64,000 bases of DNA from Amphiduros pacificus (GCA_949316495.1 OX439009.1:17922701-17986700); one strand, 5' to 3'. Positions 45,247 to 59,200 are shown, counted from the stretch's first letter. Notes: a model not told the origin generated them from the letters alone. Translations and numbers: made by a program.

Positions 45247-45642
45247 GTGATCACTCAACGAAATATCAAGTTTGGATGTAAATTCATGAAACCTGTATAT
45301 GATGACAAATGTCCTGTTTGTGATGCCAAGTTGTCATCTCCTGTTTGTGGTGGCAAGTTGTCATGTCCTGTTTTTGATGGCAAGTTGTCATGTCCTGTTT
45401 GTGGTGGCAAGTTGTCATCTCCTGTTTGTGATGGCAAGTTGTCATGTCCTGTTTGTGGTGGCAAGTTGTCATGTCCTGTTTTTGATGGCAAGTTGTCATG
45501 TCCTGTTTGTGGTGGCAAGTTGTCATCTCCTGTTTGTGATGGCAAGTTGTCATGTCCTGTTTGTGGTGGCAAGTTGTCATGTCCTGTTTGTGATGGCAAG
45601 TTGTCATGTTCTGTCTGTGATGGTATATATTGAGAGCAGATG
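45247..45642 (+). repeat. 396-bp tandem duplication, unit 2
   Basis: It repeats unit 1 at a period of exactly 396 bp (132 codons), including the unique head. The order of GGT/GAT variants differs in the middle, so inner repeats have reshuffled since the duplication. Confidence 0.93.
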
Positions 45643-46029
45643 AGCCTTTTTATAAACTGGATGAAATTTTAGACTAATATGATTGATCAAAATGTTGCTT
45701 TTTAATGTTTCACACTCTAATACACAATATGGCTTATCTTAAAAAAGGGGGAAAAATAAAAATAAATTCTCAAATGATTAATTCTGATCAATTAGATTAG
45801 CTACAAATTTAATTTTGAAAATATCTAGTGTGGCCATGTACATTTTGAGCTAAGTACCTTTTTCTATGAGCTATAAACTACTTGTCAATGTCTTTCCTTT
45901 TCTTTTTTTTTTGGAAAAGATTTGATTTTTGATTATTTCTTTTATAAAGACAGGGCCACCAAAGCAGCATAAGAAAAATGTCCATGAGATATGGTTATTC
46001 TTCATACACAAAATGGAAATAGACATTAC

Positions 46030-46197
46030 ATCCCTTTCATCAAAAGTTGCCATATTGGGACGACTTTGGAGCCTTTTAACCGGTATCAGAGTAACACTGT
46101 CGGAATTGGGAGTCGTACCCACCACTTCCCATCCTCCACTTATATATTTAGCCAAGCAAGGCACAGATCATTTGCTCTATCAAATGGGTAAGTAGCT
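46030..46197 (-). mobile_element. SINE family B (copy 2), diverged
   Basis: Minus strand: ATAGAGCAAATGATCTGTGC, AAGTGGAGGATGGGAAGTGG and box B-like GGGTACGACTCCC align with the copy at 8943. The head is eroded. Confidence 0.65.
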
Positions 46198-46398
46198 AGG
46201 CCAGTCAAGTGGTTATCTTGCACATCTTGTTTGCACTACTGTCACCATTTATGATTATTCTCCTAGCATATCCACCAGCTGCATTGATACTAGAGACAGC
46301 ATCTCTCAGGTACCGGCGCTCATGTTGATCATCTGGACTGTTTTCTGTGGCAAGCTTTTTCCAGGTTGCAGGTTGGGGTCTTACCTGCACCACTGTGA

Positions 46399-46435
<37 letters not shown>

Positions 46436-48395
46436 TTTGTATAGCGCTGATACCAGACAAGTCTGTTCATAGCGCTGAGCTCAGGACATGCATCCTGAAG
46501 AGATGAGTTTTCAGCCTACTCTTAAACGAGGAGACTGAAGTACTTGTCCTAATATTAGTAGGCAAGGAATTCCATAGCCTTGGACCCACAAATGAGAAGG
46601 CCCTGTCACCTACTGTCCTTAGCCTAGTATTAGGTACTTGTAGGTGGGTGCCATCATTGGATCTTAGACAGCGTTCACCTTCTTTAATCAGGAGTAGATC
46701 CCGTAAGTAAGGCGGAGCCTTACCATTAAGGGCTTTCCAGGTTAATAGAAGAATTTTAAAATCAATTCTCGCGTGAACAGGAAGCCAGTGCAGTTCCTGT
46801 AATTTTCCTGAAATGTGATCAAATTTTCTGATGTCTGATGGCCACCAAGTTCCTGATGTGATAATAGCCTTTCTGACACATTTTCTTGATCTGGGCCTTC
46901 ATGTCCATTTTGGAATCAAATGTGATACCAAGGTCAACCACTGACTGACTAGGAGCAATATCAGAGTCACCCACTTTGATTGTGGTTGGGATACTGCTAT
47001 GGGTGGTAGTACTGTACCTGTCAGTACATATGAGCATCTCAGTTTTTCCATCATTTATCTTCATCTTATTTGATATGAGGAAATTTCTGACCTCACTGAC
47101 ACACTCCAGTTTGTGTCTGCTCATATCCACCTGATGGGGAGAAGCGTGGTCAACAGGGATGTAGTTCTGAGTATCATCTGCATAAATGTGATAGTTCAGA
47201 CCATATTTGGCAAGTATATCAGATAGGGGTGTCATGTAGATGGTGAACAGTATAGGACCCAGGACTGAGCCTTGGGGTACTCCATATTTTAAGGATTTGA
47301 GACGGGATCTATGGATCCCCACCTTCACACATTGCTTCCTGTCCATTAGGTATGACCGAATCCAGGAGAGTGCATGACCTTTGACGTTGCATCTATCCCT
47401 CAGTCTGTCCAAAAGGATTTGATGGTCAATAGTGTCAAAGGCAGCGGAAAGGTCAAGCAACAGCAAGATAACTGACTTTCTACTGTCTAGAGCACCCAAG
47501 ATATCATTTTGCACTTTTAACAAAGCGGTTTCAGTGCTGTGATATTCTTTGTAGGCTGATTGAAACTTGTCAGTAAGACCATTCCCTACAAGATGGGGGA
47601 CTAGTTGGTCTGCAACCGCCCTCTCAGTTAGTTTAGAGACAAATTTTAGGTTGGAAACAGGCCTATAATTTTTTTCAACCAGTTCTAGACCAAGTTTCTT
47701 CAGCAGGGGTGTTATGATGGCTATTTTCATATTTTCCGATACTGCTGATTCCATCAGTGATTTATTTATGATGGAAGTAATTATTGGTAGGAGGTCATCT
47801 AAGAGGTCAAGTAAGAGCCAGGTTGGAATTGGATCCAGCTCACATGACTTCTTTGCAGACCTTTTGACCAATTTCCGTACGGCGTCAATGGTTAAGGGTG
47901 TGAACCTTTCCAGACATGTAGTACTATTGTTCGCAGTGTCGCCTGGTGGCAAGGTTTGGCGGGATGGAGCATTATCAATGTCCAGGCGGATTCTCTCTAT
48001 TTTTTCAAGAAAGAATGTGTTAAACTTCTCAGCTTGAGTGATCTCGCAGTCAGATTGAGGCATAGGTGTGTCCTTTTTCTTGTGCATGACTGTGTCGATG
48101 ACTCTAAAGAGCTTTTTAGGGTCATGTTTGTTTTCCTCAACCAGGTTGGAAAAATATGCTGATTGAGCAGATTTAAGCATTGATTTGTATTTGTTCCTTT
48201 GGGAGTTATACAGCTCCTTGTCAATGTGAGAGCCAGTCTTGCTCATTTTTCTCTCAAGCCTCCTCTTGAGAGATCTTTCCAGCTTTAATTGGTCACTCAT
48301 CCAGGGAACTGGTTTACGATGAGTGACCTTGGCAACCTTGATAGGTGCATGTTTATCCATGAGTGCTGTGAATTCCCTGTCATAGTAATTTACAA
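46399..48395 (-). mobile_element. LINE-A copy 2, 5'-truncated
   Basis: Same family and strand as 9702-15880: (AAT)n tail at 46399-46432, the same 3' UTR (TATAGCGCTGATACCAGAC on plus), C-terminal domain and RT. It ends at about 48395, just 5' of the RT linker, typical of truncated target-primed insertion. Confidence 0.93.
46819..48360 (-). pseudogene. LINE-A copy 2 reverse transcriptase
   Basis: A 513-codon open frame with VEKNYRPVSNLKFVSKLTE, LLDLSAAFDTIDHQ, YGVPQGSVLGPILFTIYMTP and catalytic YADD in YHIYADDTQNYI. Relative to copy 1 about 140 bp are deleted near 46825-46835 (after NLVAIRH), which ends the frame before the C-terminal domain. Otherwise it is close to copy 1. Confidence 0.9.
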
Positions 48396-48519
48396 TAGTA
48401 ATTTAAATAACTTATTATACACTCTATGTTTTTGATATCAAATTCTCTGCCCTTTTTGCATTAAATGACTTCACTTCAATGTTGTCCCTCAATTCCTTAT
48501 TGTTCTCAGTGACAATCTT

Positions 48520-48985
48520 TTACTCTTTTTGCAGCTTTCTGTAGGGCAGAACAGGTTGGTGCCTCGGTGTGCATGCCAAGGATAATGCCAACTAAGCCCT
48601 CAAAGCTGATACCATACCTAGCAATGGCCTTCTGAATTGCCTCATTAAGTACTCCAGCCTTTCTGCCTTGGCCCCCAGTGTTTGCTTCATGGTACCACTT
48701 GCTCCTTGCAGAAATATAGCTGCATGAATTGCATTTCAGGATTATTGTCCAACACAGACCTCGTTTAGTGGCATTTTTTAATGCAGTGTACCAGAGCATA
48801 CAAATTGTCCTGACAATTAAGTTAATTTAGTTGACATAGATTTCCTGGGTATTCCCAAGGCAGTTTCTTGTATCGCTGAAGCATCCTCATTTATTGTCAC
48901 CATCGACCCATCTTTGCACACTTTGACAGTGGCAAATTACTCTTTATCAAGTCTCACATACTTTGTTGGTGTTGTTGCGGGTCAT
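48520..48985 (-). mobile_element. DNA transposon remnant, Mutator/Kolobok-type transposase domain
   Basis: The minus frame at 48506-48799 has GLCWTIILKCNSCSYIS, KWYHEANTGGQGRKAGVLNE, YGISFEGLVGIIL and SALQKAAKRVKD. These match a zinc-ribbon-containing transposase N-domain common in invertebrate Mutator/Kolobok-like elements, as I remember that family. To the right, VKVCKDGSMVTINEDAS may belong to the same ORF in another frame. No terminal repeats were found. Confidence 0.5.
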
Positions 48986-48999
48986 TCACTGCCATCTTA

Positions 49000-50060
49000 T
49001 ATTTGTGATGCAAATTTATTTCCTTTTTGGAACACCCTTTTTGATTTCCATGTTCACTTTATTTTGACTTATTAATAAAAATATCCAGATTTTGTGCTAA
49101 TGTTAAAAAGTATAAAACAAAGAAACTATATATTGGGTACATTATGACAATTGATTGTGTGAGATTTTAAATTCATCATATAATGTTTGGTGCTCATGGT
49201 AACTTGCTGGCATATTTTACCTGAGATAGTGCTGTTTGCAAAAAAACATAAAGAAACGGTTCGCCTTGCAGTGCCACCTATTGGATGTAACCACTCCATT
49301 ATTTGGTGGTATCCAATATTATTAGATTTAAAACAATCAAGCATTGTATCCATTGAAGCCTAGCAAAATTGCTTGCTATGGCATATCATTGATCTTACAA
49401 TACATTATGTGTAATTGATAAGGATCTCATCACTGCCCTACTGAGTCACAGTTGCCTAGCAACCCAAAAGATCAAATGACCATTCCCGTGTTCTGCCTGA
49501 TTGGTACTACATTTATATAACCTTATGTAACCAGCAACCAGCAGCCAAAGATCAAAGGCCCAATCCCCCCTTCAATACCCCTGATAATATGCAACCTTAT
49601 ATAACTTGCAAACAAATGTTCTTAGGATCTGTCAATGGCTGATTGAAGTCAGAAATATGATTCTGGAACATTCCAAGACATGCAGGTGTAAAAACAGAGA
49701 ATTAAATATACATGTTTGAGACTACAATTTGGAATGTTCCAAAAATATTGACTTGATGTCCATACATGATATGAATATATCCCTGGTGGGATTCTTCCCT
49801 GTGGGGAGTCACTACACAGAAAGAAATAAAGCCACCTGGTGATAAGTTCACACGTTTTGAGAACATCAAGTGTGAGGATATCAAGCCAATCTTACACTAG
49901 GATATTTTTTTATTTGGTCAAAATAAATCAATAAATAATTCAGATTGGTCTAGAAAAGGTTTTGTAAAATATAAAAATAATTCATTCAATGACTCCATTT
50001 GGTTGAAGCTTCTCATTAGTCAAATGCATATGGCCTAAAATAACTTCTATCATCACCTGA
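49000..50060. other. Intergenic, no feature seen
   Basis: No coding or RNA signal was recognised. Confidence 0.4.
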
Positions 50061-50062
50061 AA

Positions 50063-51020
50063 TGGGAGACATTGAATATGAAATGGGTATTACCATAGAG
50101 AAAAAATAGATATTATACTTTCTCTATGGTATTACAAAGCTTCCTATTGCAGTGGGTACATGGTGTCACTTTCACCCAGCATAAATTGCGCCAAAAATAG
50201 AACACATTCTACAATTTCTACATATTCACGAAATATTTTAGCACCTTTCTCTTATTGAAGAAAAAAGATATCAGCTTTTTAAGGATTTAATCCATTTGTG
50301 TTTACATTTAACACATTTCGTGTCACCTGATGTTTTTCTTTTGCAAATTTATCACATTTCCACATACTTTGAGAGTTTATTATCATTTTTTTATGTACCA
50401 TTATGATTAGAGTAACTTATTGGGGGTTATTTTCTGAAAATACACATATTTTATATGTATGGAACTTGAAAAGATTGCATTGGATCAATTTAAGGTCGGT
50501 CAATTTTCATCTTTTGTACACCTACCATGTTCAAGCTATTTCTAACCAAATTTAGCTTATTAATAAATCTCTAAATTGACAGACTTTATTTTTATTTTAT
50601 TTTCAGCATTAAACTTTTTTTTCGGTGCATTATAATATGTGCTTTCATAAATTAACCAACAATAAATTGTCATAGACGTTGTTTCAAAATAGCTCAGCAT
50701 ATTAATATTTCCTCTAATTTCCATTGCAGATTGGTCCAAAATTTAAAATTGCTCTAATATTGTTAATTATGAACAGATTTTAATGAATAAAGACTATGAG
50801 CTCATTTTTTGAAGGATGAAGATGATTGAATATTGATATTTATGATAAAATCCATGAAAATAGGAGTTTAATTTTCAAAGTCATTTAAAGGTCACTTCAA
50901 GTTCATGTGCAATATTTTATAAAAACAGCCTACAAAGGTCCACATTCAGACATGTATCGTTTTTGGATGCATCCCTCACAGTAAAAATGTTATATGCATA
51001 TGCCTGTCATTTCTACTGAT
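50063..51020. repeat. Unclassified dispersed repeat, copy 2
   Basis: Collinear with 24404-25245. It holds two stretches missing there: a short palindrome-forming insertion (ACCATAGAGAAAA and TTTCTCTATGGT, 50093-50133) and about 90 bp near 50890-50980. Confidence 0.8.
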
Positions 51021-51029
51021 GTTGCAAAC

Positions 51030-52080
51030 TAAAACTCATAATTTCATGGATGCTCAGGTGCAGAAGATATAATTAAGTCCAGTAACTTATATATAACACA
51101 GTTCCATTAAACAGGACAAACAAAATAAAGGTAACAAACACATAAAGACGAGTCATTTTTGTGTACTGCTCCCCCATTCATAACAGAAATGATACTGTGC
51201 GTAACTAAAAAGCAATAACCAATATCTTTTGGTATAATAATTTTATTTTTCTATCTAAATAAAGAAGATGACAATGTCTGATAATGAACATTAATTACTG
51301 TTTTTTTTGTAAACCATGTGCAGTTATACCATCATAGAATAAAAGTGTGACTTAAAGATATGTTTTATATCAGACTAAATAACAGATAAAAACCCTAGAC
51401 GAACCATCCATTTTATTATGACATTATATAAAGAGTCTCAAAACAATGAAAAAAAGAATAATAGTACATAAGCTAGACAACTTTATTCCAAGTGAAAGAT
51501 TAAAATCTTTGAACCCAATATAGCCAGAATCTACAAGACCAGCTTTGATGACACTAATTCATCAGTGAGGAAACCTTATCCAGCCCTGCATTGCTTTGTT
51601 GTTGTCTCAACATGTGGTGAAACATTTCCATGCAGACATTTTATCCTCACAAACACATTTTGATACAAAAACAATTTTCTCAATGATGCCATTGAGAAAA
51701 CCAATGTTTCTTGATATTTGTTTTTTACTCACCGAGATCTTTCCTGTATTGTTACGATTGTGTCGCTTAAATTGGAATGTTTTCCATCATTCTCTACACA
51801 GAATCCACTTACAGATGAGAAAGATTTTTTTTTTAATTTGAGGGGAAATTATATATAATTAGTCTTCCCTGACAATAAGTGTGTGTACACCAACATGTAT
51901 TTTAATGATAAATAAAAATCACTCAAACGTTTTTGAAACGCCATTAATTCTTTCACTCATTCATCCATAATCCTGTTTCATAACGTTATCATATATATTT
52001 TTCAAATAATGCTGACAATGAAAAATAATGCTGACAATATTGTTAAGGTAACAGGGATAGACAGATTTAAAGCACTGTTT
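51030..52080. other. Intergenic, no feature seen
   Basis: AT-rich; only short chance frames. Nothing supportable. Confidence 0.4.
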
Positions 52081-52145
52081 TGCCTATGGATAATTAACAA
52101 TTATCAAAACACTCAGAGGTTTGGCTTCTTTCTATCCCCAACAGT

Positions 52146-52502
52146 GTCAGATTAGATGCTGGTGTTTTGACCAGTATCCTGTTTGACTGTGGTGTGTTCG
52201 ACTGCGGGAGAGAATTCTGTCTCTCAGAAGAGATGCATGGGCCCTGTGAACTGTGGAACTGCTCAAAACTCATCAAATATCCTTCAAGGAGACTAAATGA
52301 TCCTGTATGCCAATCTTATGTTGAATATAAAAAGAAAGTCGGCAATTTAAATGATGTAATACAGTCGAACAAGCACAGTCAAACAAGTGACGAACAGGGG
52401 AACGGTCGAACAAGAGAAAGGTCCAAACAGCCAGTCACAGTCAGCTTTATAACACAGAGAGAACAAGAAATTCGGATATACAACAAACATATCTTATGTT
52501 GA
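52146..52502 (+). CDS. Hypothetical Cys-rich terminal exon
   Basis: After an acceptor-like TCTATCCCCAACAG the plus frame reads LFDCGVFDCGREFCLSEE, HGPCELWNCSKLI and DPVCQSYVEYKKKVG, with six cysteines in under 50 residues, then a polar tail and a stop at 52500-52502. Base composition is higher in GC than the surroundings. I do not recognise the family. It could be the last exon of an undetected plus-strand gene or a chance frame. Confidence 0.25.
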   Translation, partial: VRLDAGVLTSILFDCGVFDCGREFCLSEEMHGPCELWNCSKLIKYPSRRLNDPVCQSYVEYKKKVGNLNDVIQSNKHSQTSDEQGNGRTRERSKQPVTVSFITQREQEIRIYNKHILC

Positions 52503-53095
52503 AACTGATTAATAGGTCACTAGTTTAACACAACAAATTGGGAACTCTTTATGACCATTGAACACTTTTTAAAAAAATGTTCTACTTTGGCATAACAAGA
52601 AATTAGTTCCCTCAGAAGATCTGTCACCAGAGGGGCACTCACCATAAATGCCCATATACTGCCTTAACAAAACATTGGGTGGCTGTGTTTTTTTGGCCCC
52701 GTAACGAGAAAGAAAATATTTTATCATTTTTATTTGGCATGATATCTTGATAATCCTACTTTTGTGACAAGATATACATAATATATTCTATATAAATGAA
52801 AATCATGAGTTTGGTGTATACCTTTGATTTTTACTTATTTGCTGGGATCAAAAATCACACAAAGGTCTTCACAACAAAAGTAGCAAATTGATGAAGATTA
52901 CCAAAATTTGCAGATAATTTGAACAAATTTTTTTTACACACATGTAGATATCTATATATATTTATATATAATTTAGAGGTATCTAAGCTCCCGAGTAGAT
53001 CCTACCCAGTAATGATCTCAGAACGTGAGCTACATATAAAGTGATAGATATAATAATGATAAGGATAAAATCTGTCTCTGAGAGGGCTATAATTT

Positions 53096-53219
53096 TCAGG
53101 CACTTTCTTCATGCTGTGGAAGCGGCAACTTCTGGGGTAATGGCGGAGCATTCTCTGCGGCCATCTCACTCTCATGGTTGTCACTCTGCTTGGCACATGA
53201 CTGCATTTCCGTGTACAGA
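53096..53219 (-). CDS. MFSD5: MFSD5-like terminal exon (spliced form)
   Basis: Acceptor TACTTTTCAG. The first base completes AG/T (Ser) from the previous exon. It codes LYTEMQSCAKQSDNHESEMA and a Pro-rich end, stop TGA. The exact phase fit over 40 open codons supports it. Confidence 0.65.
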
Positions 53220-56200
53220 CTGAAAAGTATCAAAGTGAAGTATATAAATATATTGAATACATATTACCTTATTGTAAATGACAATTTCTCACTGCTCGAG
53301 TTTTATCAGGTGTCAGTTGCATTATGAACAATGCATGTTGAGATCGGTTTGTAGACATGATAGTTGATATGGTGACCACCATTTTCTACAAAGTGCCATC
53401 ATGTGTGACAGATTTTAACACACCAGGTGGCAGCATGGCCCACTCCAGCAGTGAGAATTCCTCACCATTCTTGCTAAAAAAAACTCAAAAATAAATTCAT
53501 CTTATCATTGTAATACCAGTTATGATCATTCTATTATTGAGAATACCTTTATTTCACATAAATGACAACAATACCATTCACCATGGATGCAATGAGTAGA
53601 TCTATTCATATAACATATACACATATATAGAACTACAATCACAAGAGTTAGTACTGGTACAATAAAATGCTGCACAAATACTCTTTCAAAGCCTTGTTTC
53701 AAAGTCACTTGCAGTGTTAAACTGGAACACGGCCTGTGGTGTAGTTGATTAGAGCGCAAGCTTGTTAGCACCAATTCCTCTTGGTAATCCAAATGTCGTG
53801 GGTCAATCTACGGCTGTGCCGAGATTAAAATCATGCTACAATTTATTATACTGTATACAGACAAATTTTCGCGACCTTTTTATTTTCACGTTAATTCGCG
53901 CCAGGACGTCATTCGCGAAATTAAATGGACGCGAAATTGAAGAGGGGACTCTCCCGGTCATTTTGATACCAAGCATGACCATATTGACCCAGTGACAGCT
54001 GAGATAATCGATGTTTTAGGAGCCCAAAATTTGTACCAGATGCCTGAATTGCCAGTCCTGATTAACAAAAATAAAATGTTTGTTCATGTCAGTTATGATT
54101 TAAACAGAATTACCTTGTATATGAAGCACAAAACAGTTGACAGCTCAAACAGCTGATAGCACATTTCACTGTAATTAAATTTTTTTAGCAGATTTCAAAC
54201 TCGATTTCGCGTGCAGATTCTGTGAAATCCAAAGATTTTAGAAATCCAAAATTCGTGAAAATAAAACGGCGCAAACCTGTTGAAGACGGCGATGGCGCGA
54301 AAATAACTAGGCGCGAATTTTTCTCTGTATACAGTATTAGCTGAGGCCCATGCCGTTGTCCTTGCATATCTGTAACAAGGTGGGTTATCATGTCAATTCG
54401 GTGAAGCAGCATCATATTTGCTACTTGTAGGTCTCATCATGAGATGACTGGCATAATGTTGAAAATATGTTAAAACAAAAAACAAAATAAAAAAAGGAAA
54501 AATAAATCCTGAGCTTAAGTTTTAGAACTGCTTGATTCAGCAGTTTTATTGATTACATTTGGGGATTGAGACCAAACTCGACCTCTCAAATTTCATAATT
54601 TTTTGTAAATGTTTTAGTTGTTGCTACTTTTCCTCAGGTTACAGTGCCAAATAAGCAAACACTCCAAATATTTTAATTTGACAAAATGTCATACCATATA
54701 TTTGCTTTTGTTACATATGTCATCATTTCTATATTGCAACCGAGCCCACAATACAATTTTATTTGAAATATTTACATGTGTTGGACCAGTTATTGCCAAC
54801 ATAGGGACTGTGACTCCCAGGCGACTAGGATCCTCTCCATTTAAGTCACTCGAAACAGAGCTGATGAAGTAAATGTTGTCACTCTAAAATAACCGGAGTA
54901 ATTTATCTGACTGGGGCTTGTTGCAAGGTTATTCATAAATCTATTAATAATTTTATTTTGCAGCCTTAAAATTTCTTTTTTGAAGTATATTTTAGGAGAT
55001 ATTGCCAACAATCATGCAAATTATAACCAAATAAATATTATCCAGACTTGGCTTTGTATCTTTGTTCTGGCCTGCACATGTAGCTTCACAAGGGGAATCA
55101 AACCCTGATTGCCAGCATGAGAGACAGACATCTAACCACTAAGCCAAACCACAACACTGCTCCCGACAGCAATGGTGAGTACACAAGCATTAAGGTTGAT
55201 ATCATTACATCCTCAGTCCACCCCATTATTTAGTAAATAGCTATGAGCTGAGGTTATATAATGCATTTGGTGCACTCTGTTCAATGATTATCCGCATAAA
55301 AGCTTGGATGACAAAATAGATCTGTTTCTGGAAACAACAAGATTTGTATTTTTTTTTCTGATGATAATACTACCACAGGAAAAAAAATATTACTCATTCC
55401 AAGAAATACTCAATTAGTTCAATTAGCATTTCTAGATCATTTAATAAATATTTCTTTTTTTATATGAAAAAAATCAGAAAAAAACATTCAATAACAGGTG
55501 TTTTGGAATGCAATATTGATTTGAAGTGAATATTTCCAGAAATAGATCAATGGCATTATTTTGTCCCTAAAAACTTGTGGCACCACAGAAAAACAAATTT
55601 GGGAGAAGCATCACTTTACCATACCCAGATTTTCATTGATGGTCATAAGAAAAAATATACTTTCGAGTCTTCGTTTACAGACCTAAAGAAAAACATCACA
55701 GATGTTCTAACACCACTCAGCTTTAATATAAGAATTTTAATATATCTTGAAACATTTACTCAAAAATATATTTCTATTTTGTGAGATGATGAAAATAATT
55801 CTTATCTTTGTTATCATCATCCAATCTGTTATATAAATGGGAGTAGTGGTGTTATACTGTATCTGGTTTGAGTCTCATATTTCATAACTGTGACCAGTCA
55901 GATATCTTATACCTGTGACCAGTCTGGTGTCTTATACCTGTGACCAGTCTGATATCTTATACCTGTGACCAGTCTGGTGTGTTATTCCTGTGACCAGTCT
56001 AGTGTCTTATACCTGTGACCAGTCTGATATCTTATACCTGTGACCAGTCTGGTGTGTTATTCCTGTGACAAGTCTGGTGTCTTATACCTGTGACCAGTCT
56101 GATATCTTATACCTGTGACCAGTCTGGTGTGTTATTCCTGTGACCAGTCTAGTGTCTTATACCTGTGACCAGTCTGGTGTGTTATTCCTGTGACCAGTCT

Positions 56201-59200
56201 AATGTCTTATTCATGTGACCAGTCTAATGTCTTATACCTGTGACCAGTCTAATGGCTTAAACCTGTGACCAGTCTGATGTATTATACCTGTGACCAGTCT
56301 AGTGTCTTATACCTGTGACCAGTTTGATGGCTTAAACCTGTGACGAGTCAGATGTCTTATACCTGTGACCAGTCTAGTGTCTTATACCTGTGACCAGTCA
56401 AATATATGTACTTGTGACCAGTCTAGTACCTTATACCTGTTACCAGTCTGATATCGTATACCTGTGACCGGTCTGGTGTCTTATAACTTGATTAAGATCT
56501 CAGAAGAATAGACAACAATATGAAATAACCCACAGTCCAATGTGGGCTGAGGGGTAAAGAAAAAAAAGGAGTTAAAACCAAGGCAAAAAGCCCCAGAGCC
56601 ATGCTGAACCTTGCTTTTTGGCAGTGTGTGTGAGACTCCGTATTTCCTGAAAATGTGTATTACTTTATAAATGATAATTTTCATTATGTACCCTACACCA
56701 TAGGTTGAGAACAGTCAATGTGCAAAACATAATGTATCCGACTCTATCAGCCCCACATCACTTTTCAATAGAAGTCTCAAATTAAGGTTAAACTGAGATG
56801 AACAGAACGAGGCACTGAATATTCCAGGCATCCAAGCATGTGAGGGACAAAAAATTCTTTATTATTTCCTTTAATCATTAAAATATTGAAAAATATCTGC
56901 TACTCATGCACAATAATCTGCTTATCATAAAAAGATTACCAAGGAAACCTTTAAAAATCCATCAGGTTGGTATACAGATTTAACAGAAGCAAGAAATGCA
57001 GAAAATGTGGATGTCTCACAGCCTTTGGTTAGCTCTGCTGACAAAGTTAGCACAGCTAAAGAAGTAAATAAAATAAAAAAAACCATTCTGTCACCATCTT
57101 ACCCCATGCGATGTTTATTCCAAAAATTTGAGCTTAATTTCTGAGTCCATCCTATAAATATGATCAAACAATAACATAATGAAAATAAGAATTGTGAAGA
57201 AGATTTGTGTTACAAGCACATTGTATATGTTGTATTTAGATTTGTTATATTTATTTTTTTGTTTCTGGCATGAAACAATGAATGATCTTCGCAACTAAAA
57301 TCTTTACATGATAATTTATTAAAATATAAAATAAATATTGATGAAAAGCCAAAACCAGTTATTTTTTTAAATGTTGGCATGTAGCCCTGCTATGTACCAA
57401 AGGTGTAGTGAAACTGCTGCCCCACTAGATGAAACTGCTGCCCCACTGGATGAAACTGCTGCGCCACTGGATGAAACTGCTGCCCCACTGGATGAAACTG
57501 CTGCCCCACTGGATGAAACTGGATGAAACTGCTGTCCCACTGGATGAAACTGCTACCCCACTGGATGAAACTGCTGCCCCACTGGATGAAACTACTGCCC
57601 CACTGGATGAAACTGCTGCCCCACTGGATGAAACTGCTGTGCCACTGGATGAAACTGCTGCCCCACTGGATGAAACTGCTGCCCCACTGGATGAAACTGC
57701 TGCGCCACTGGATGAAACTACTGCCCCACTGGATGAAACTGCTGCCCCACTGGATGAAACTGCTGTGCCACATGATGAAACTGGATGGAACTGCTGCCCC
57801 ACTAGATGAAATTACTACCCCACTGGATGAAACTGCTGCCCCACTGGATGAAACTGCTGCCCCACTGGATGAAACTGCTGCCCCACTGGATGAAACTCCT
57901 GCCCCACTGGATGAAACTGCTGCGCCACTGGATGAAACTGCTGCGCCACTGGATGAAACTGCTACCCCACTGGATGAAACTGCTACCCCACTGGATGAAC
58001 TGCTACCCCACTGGATGAAACTGCTGCCCCACTGGATGAAACTGCTGACCCACTGGATGAAACTGCTGTGCCACTGGATGAAACTGCTACCCCACTGGAT
58101 GCCCATACAAACACTGCTGCCCATACAAACAAGCTGTACTGGTGAAACTACACTGAATTATTATTAAAATGTGCCAGTATTACTGTTATACTGGACCTTG
58201 TAAATAAACTGTGCCAGTATTACTGTTATACTGGACCTTGTAAATAGACTGTACCAGTATTACTGCTATACTGGACCTTGTAAATAAACTGAGCCAGTAT
58301 TACTGATATACTGGCCCCAGTAATACTGTTATGCAAGACCATGCAAACATTCTGTACCAGTACAAACACCATACTGGATTATGCCAACAAGCTGTAGCAT
58401 TATTTCTGCCAAACTGAACAATGATGTATCAGTTTACGAGCCATAATGAAAGCTGTTTCAATGTTTCTTCCACATTGGACTGTAGAAACAAGCCGTACCA
58501 GAACAAAAAGCCGACTGGACCATACCAACATGCAGTACCAAACAGGGTCATGCAAACAAGGAACACTGGTGCAACCACCTTCAGGAGTCCAATATGTGTT
58601 ATTACCAACTCACAGAAAATTATAAATACTAATTCCCCTGAAAATATGATAATTATCCTCAGGTCATGTGACTGTCAAATCAGAATATGTTTCAATTCGA
58701 TTTTTTTTAATTTGCTTTTGCTGGAATTCAGGTAGAACCAATGAAATCTACTGAAAGAGTCAGACAAATGTTGACCACCTTAAAAAGGTGAAATTACTCT
58801 TTGAGATAATTATCTGAGGTTGTGTAACTAACTCAAAGCCGTGGAGCACTGTAAATATTATCCTGATATATGACACATATATCTGCATTTCAATATCTTG
58901 TCTTCTGAATGTCAACTATATCTCGAATCACAGACAATAAATCTGCTGCCAAGGCCAAAAAAATATAGAAATCTTGTTTCCGATTCCATGGGGGGTGGAT
59001 TTTTATTCCAATTGTTTTTAATTTTTATCTTTTATTTTTTTAAAGTGATGACTTATATTGAGAATGGATACATTTAAATGACATTATAACTGAAACTATG
59101 TGTCCTTTGTGCCTGCCTAGGAAGTTAAAAAAATAAAAAATATATAGGGTAGCTGGTTTGAACTTGGGTAAGTCGGGAAATCAGAAACAAGCTTCTTTTT

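Noticed and set aside
45871-46195. Host exon on either strand
   Set aside because: The open frames overlap a diverged family B SINE and show no splice structure.
57390-58167. Long frames of 70-244 codons on both strands
   Set aside because: The 21-bp unit lacks stops in several frames. No start context, splice sites or bias support a protein.
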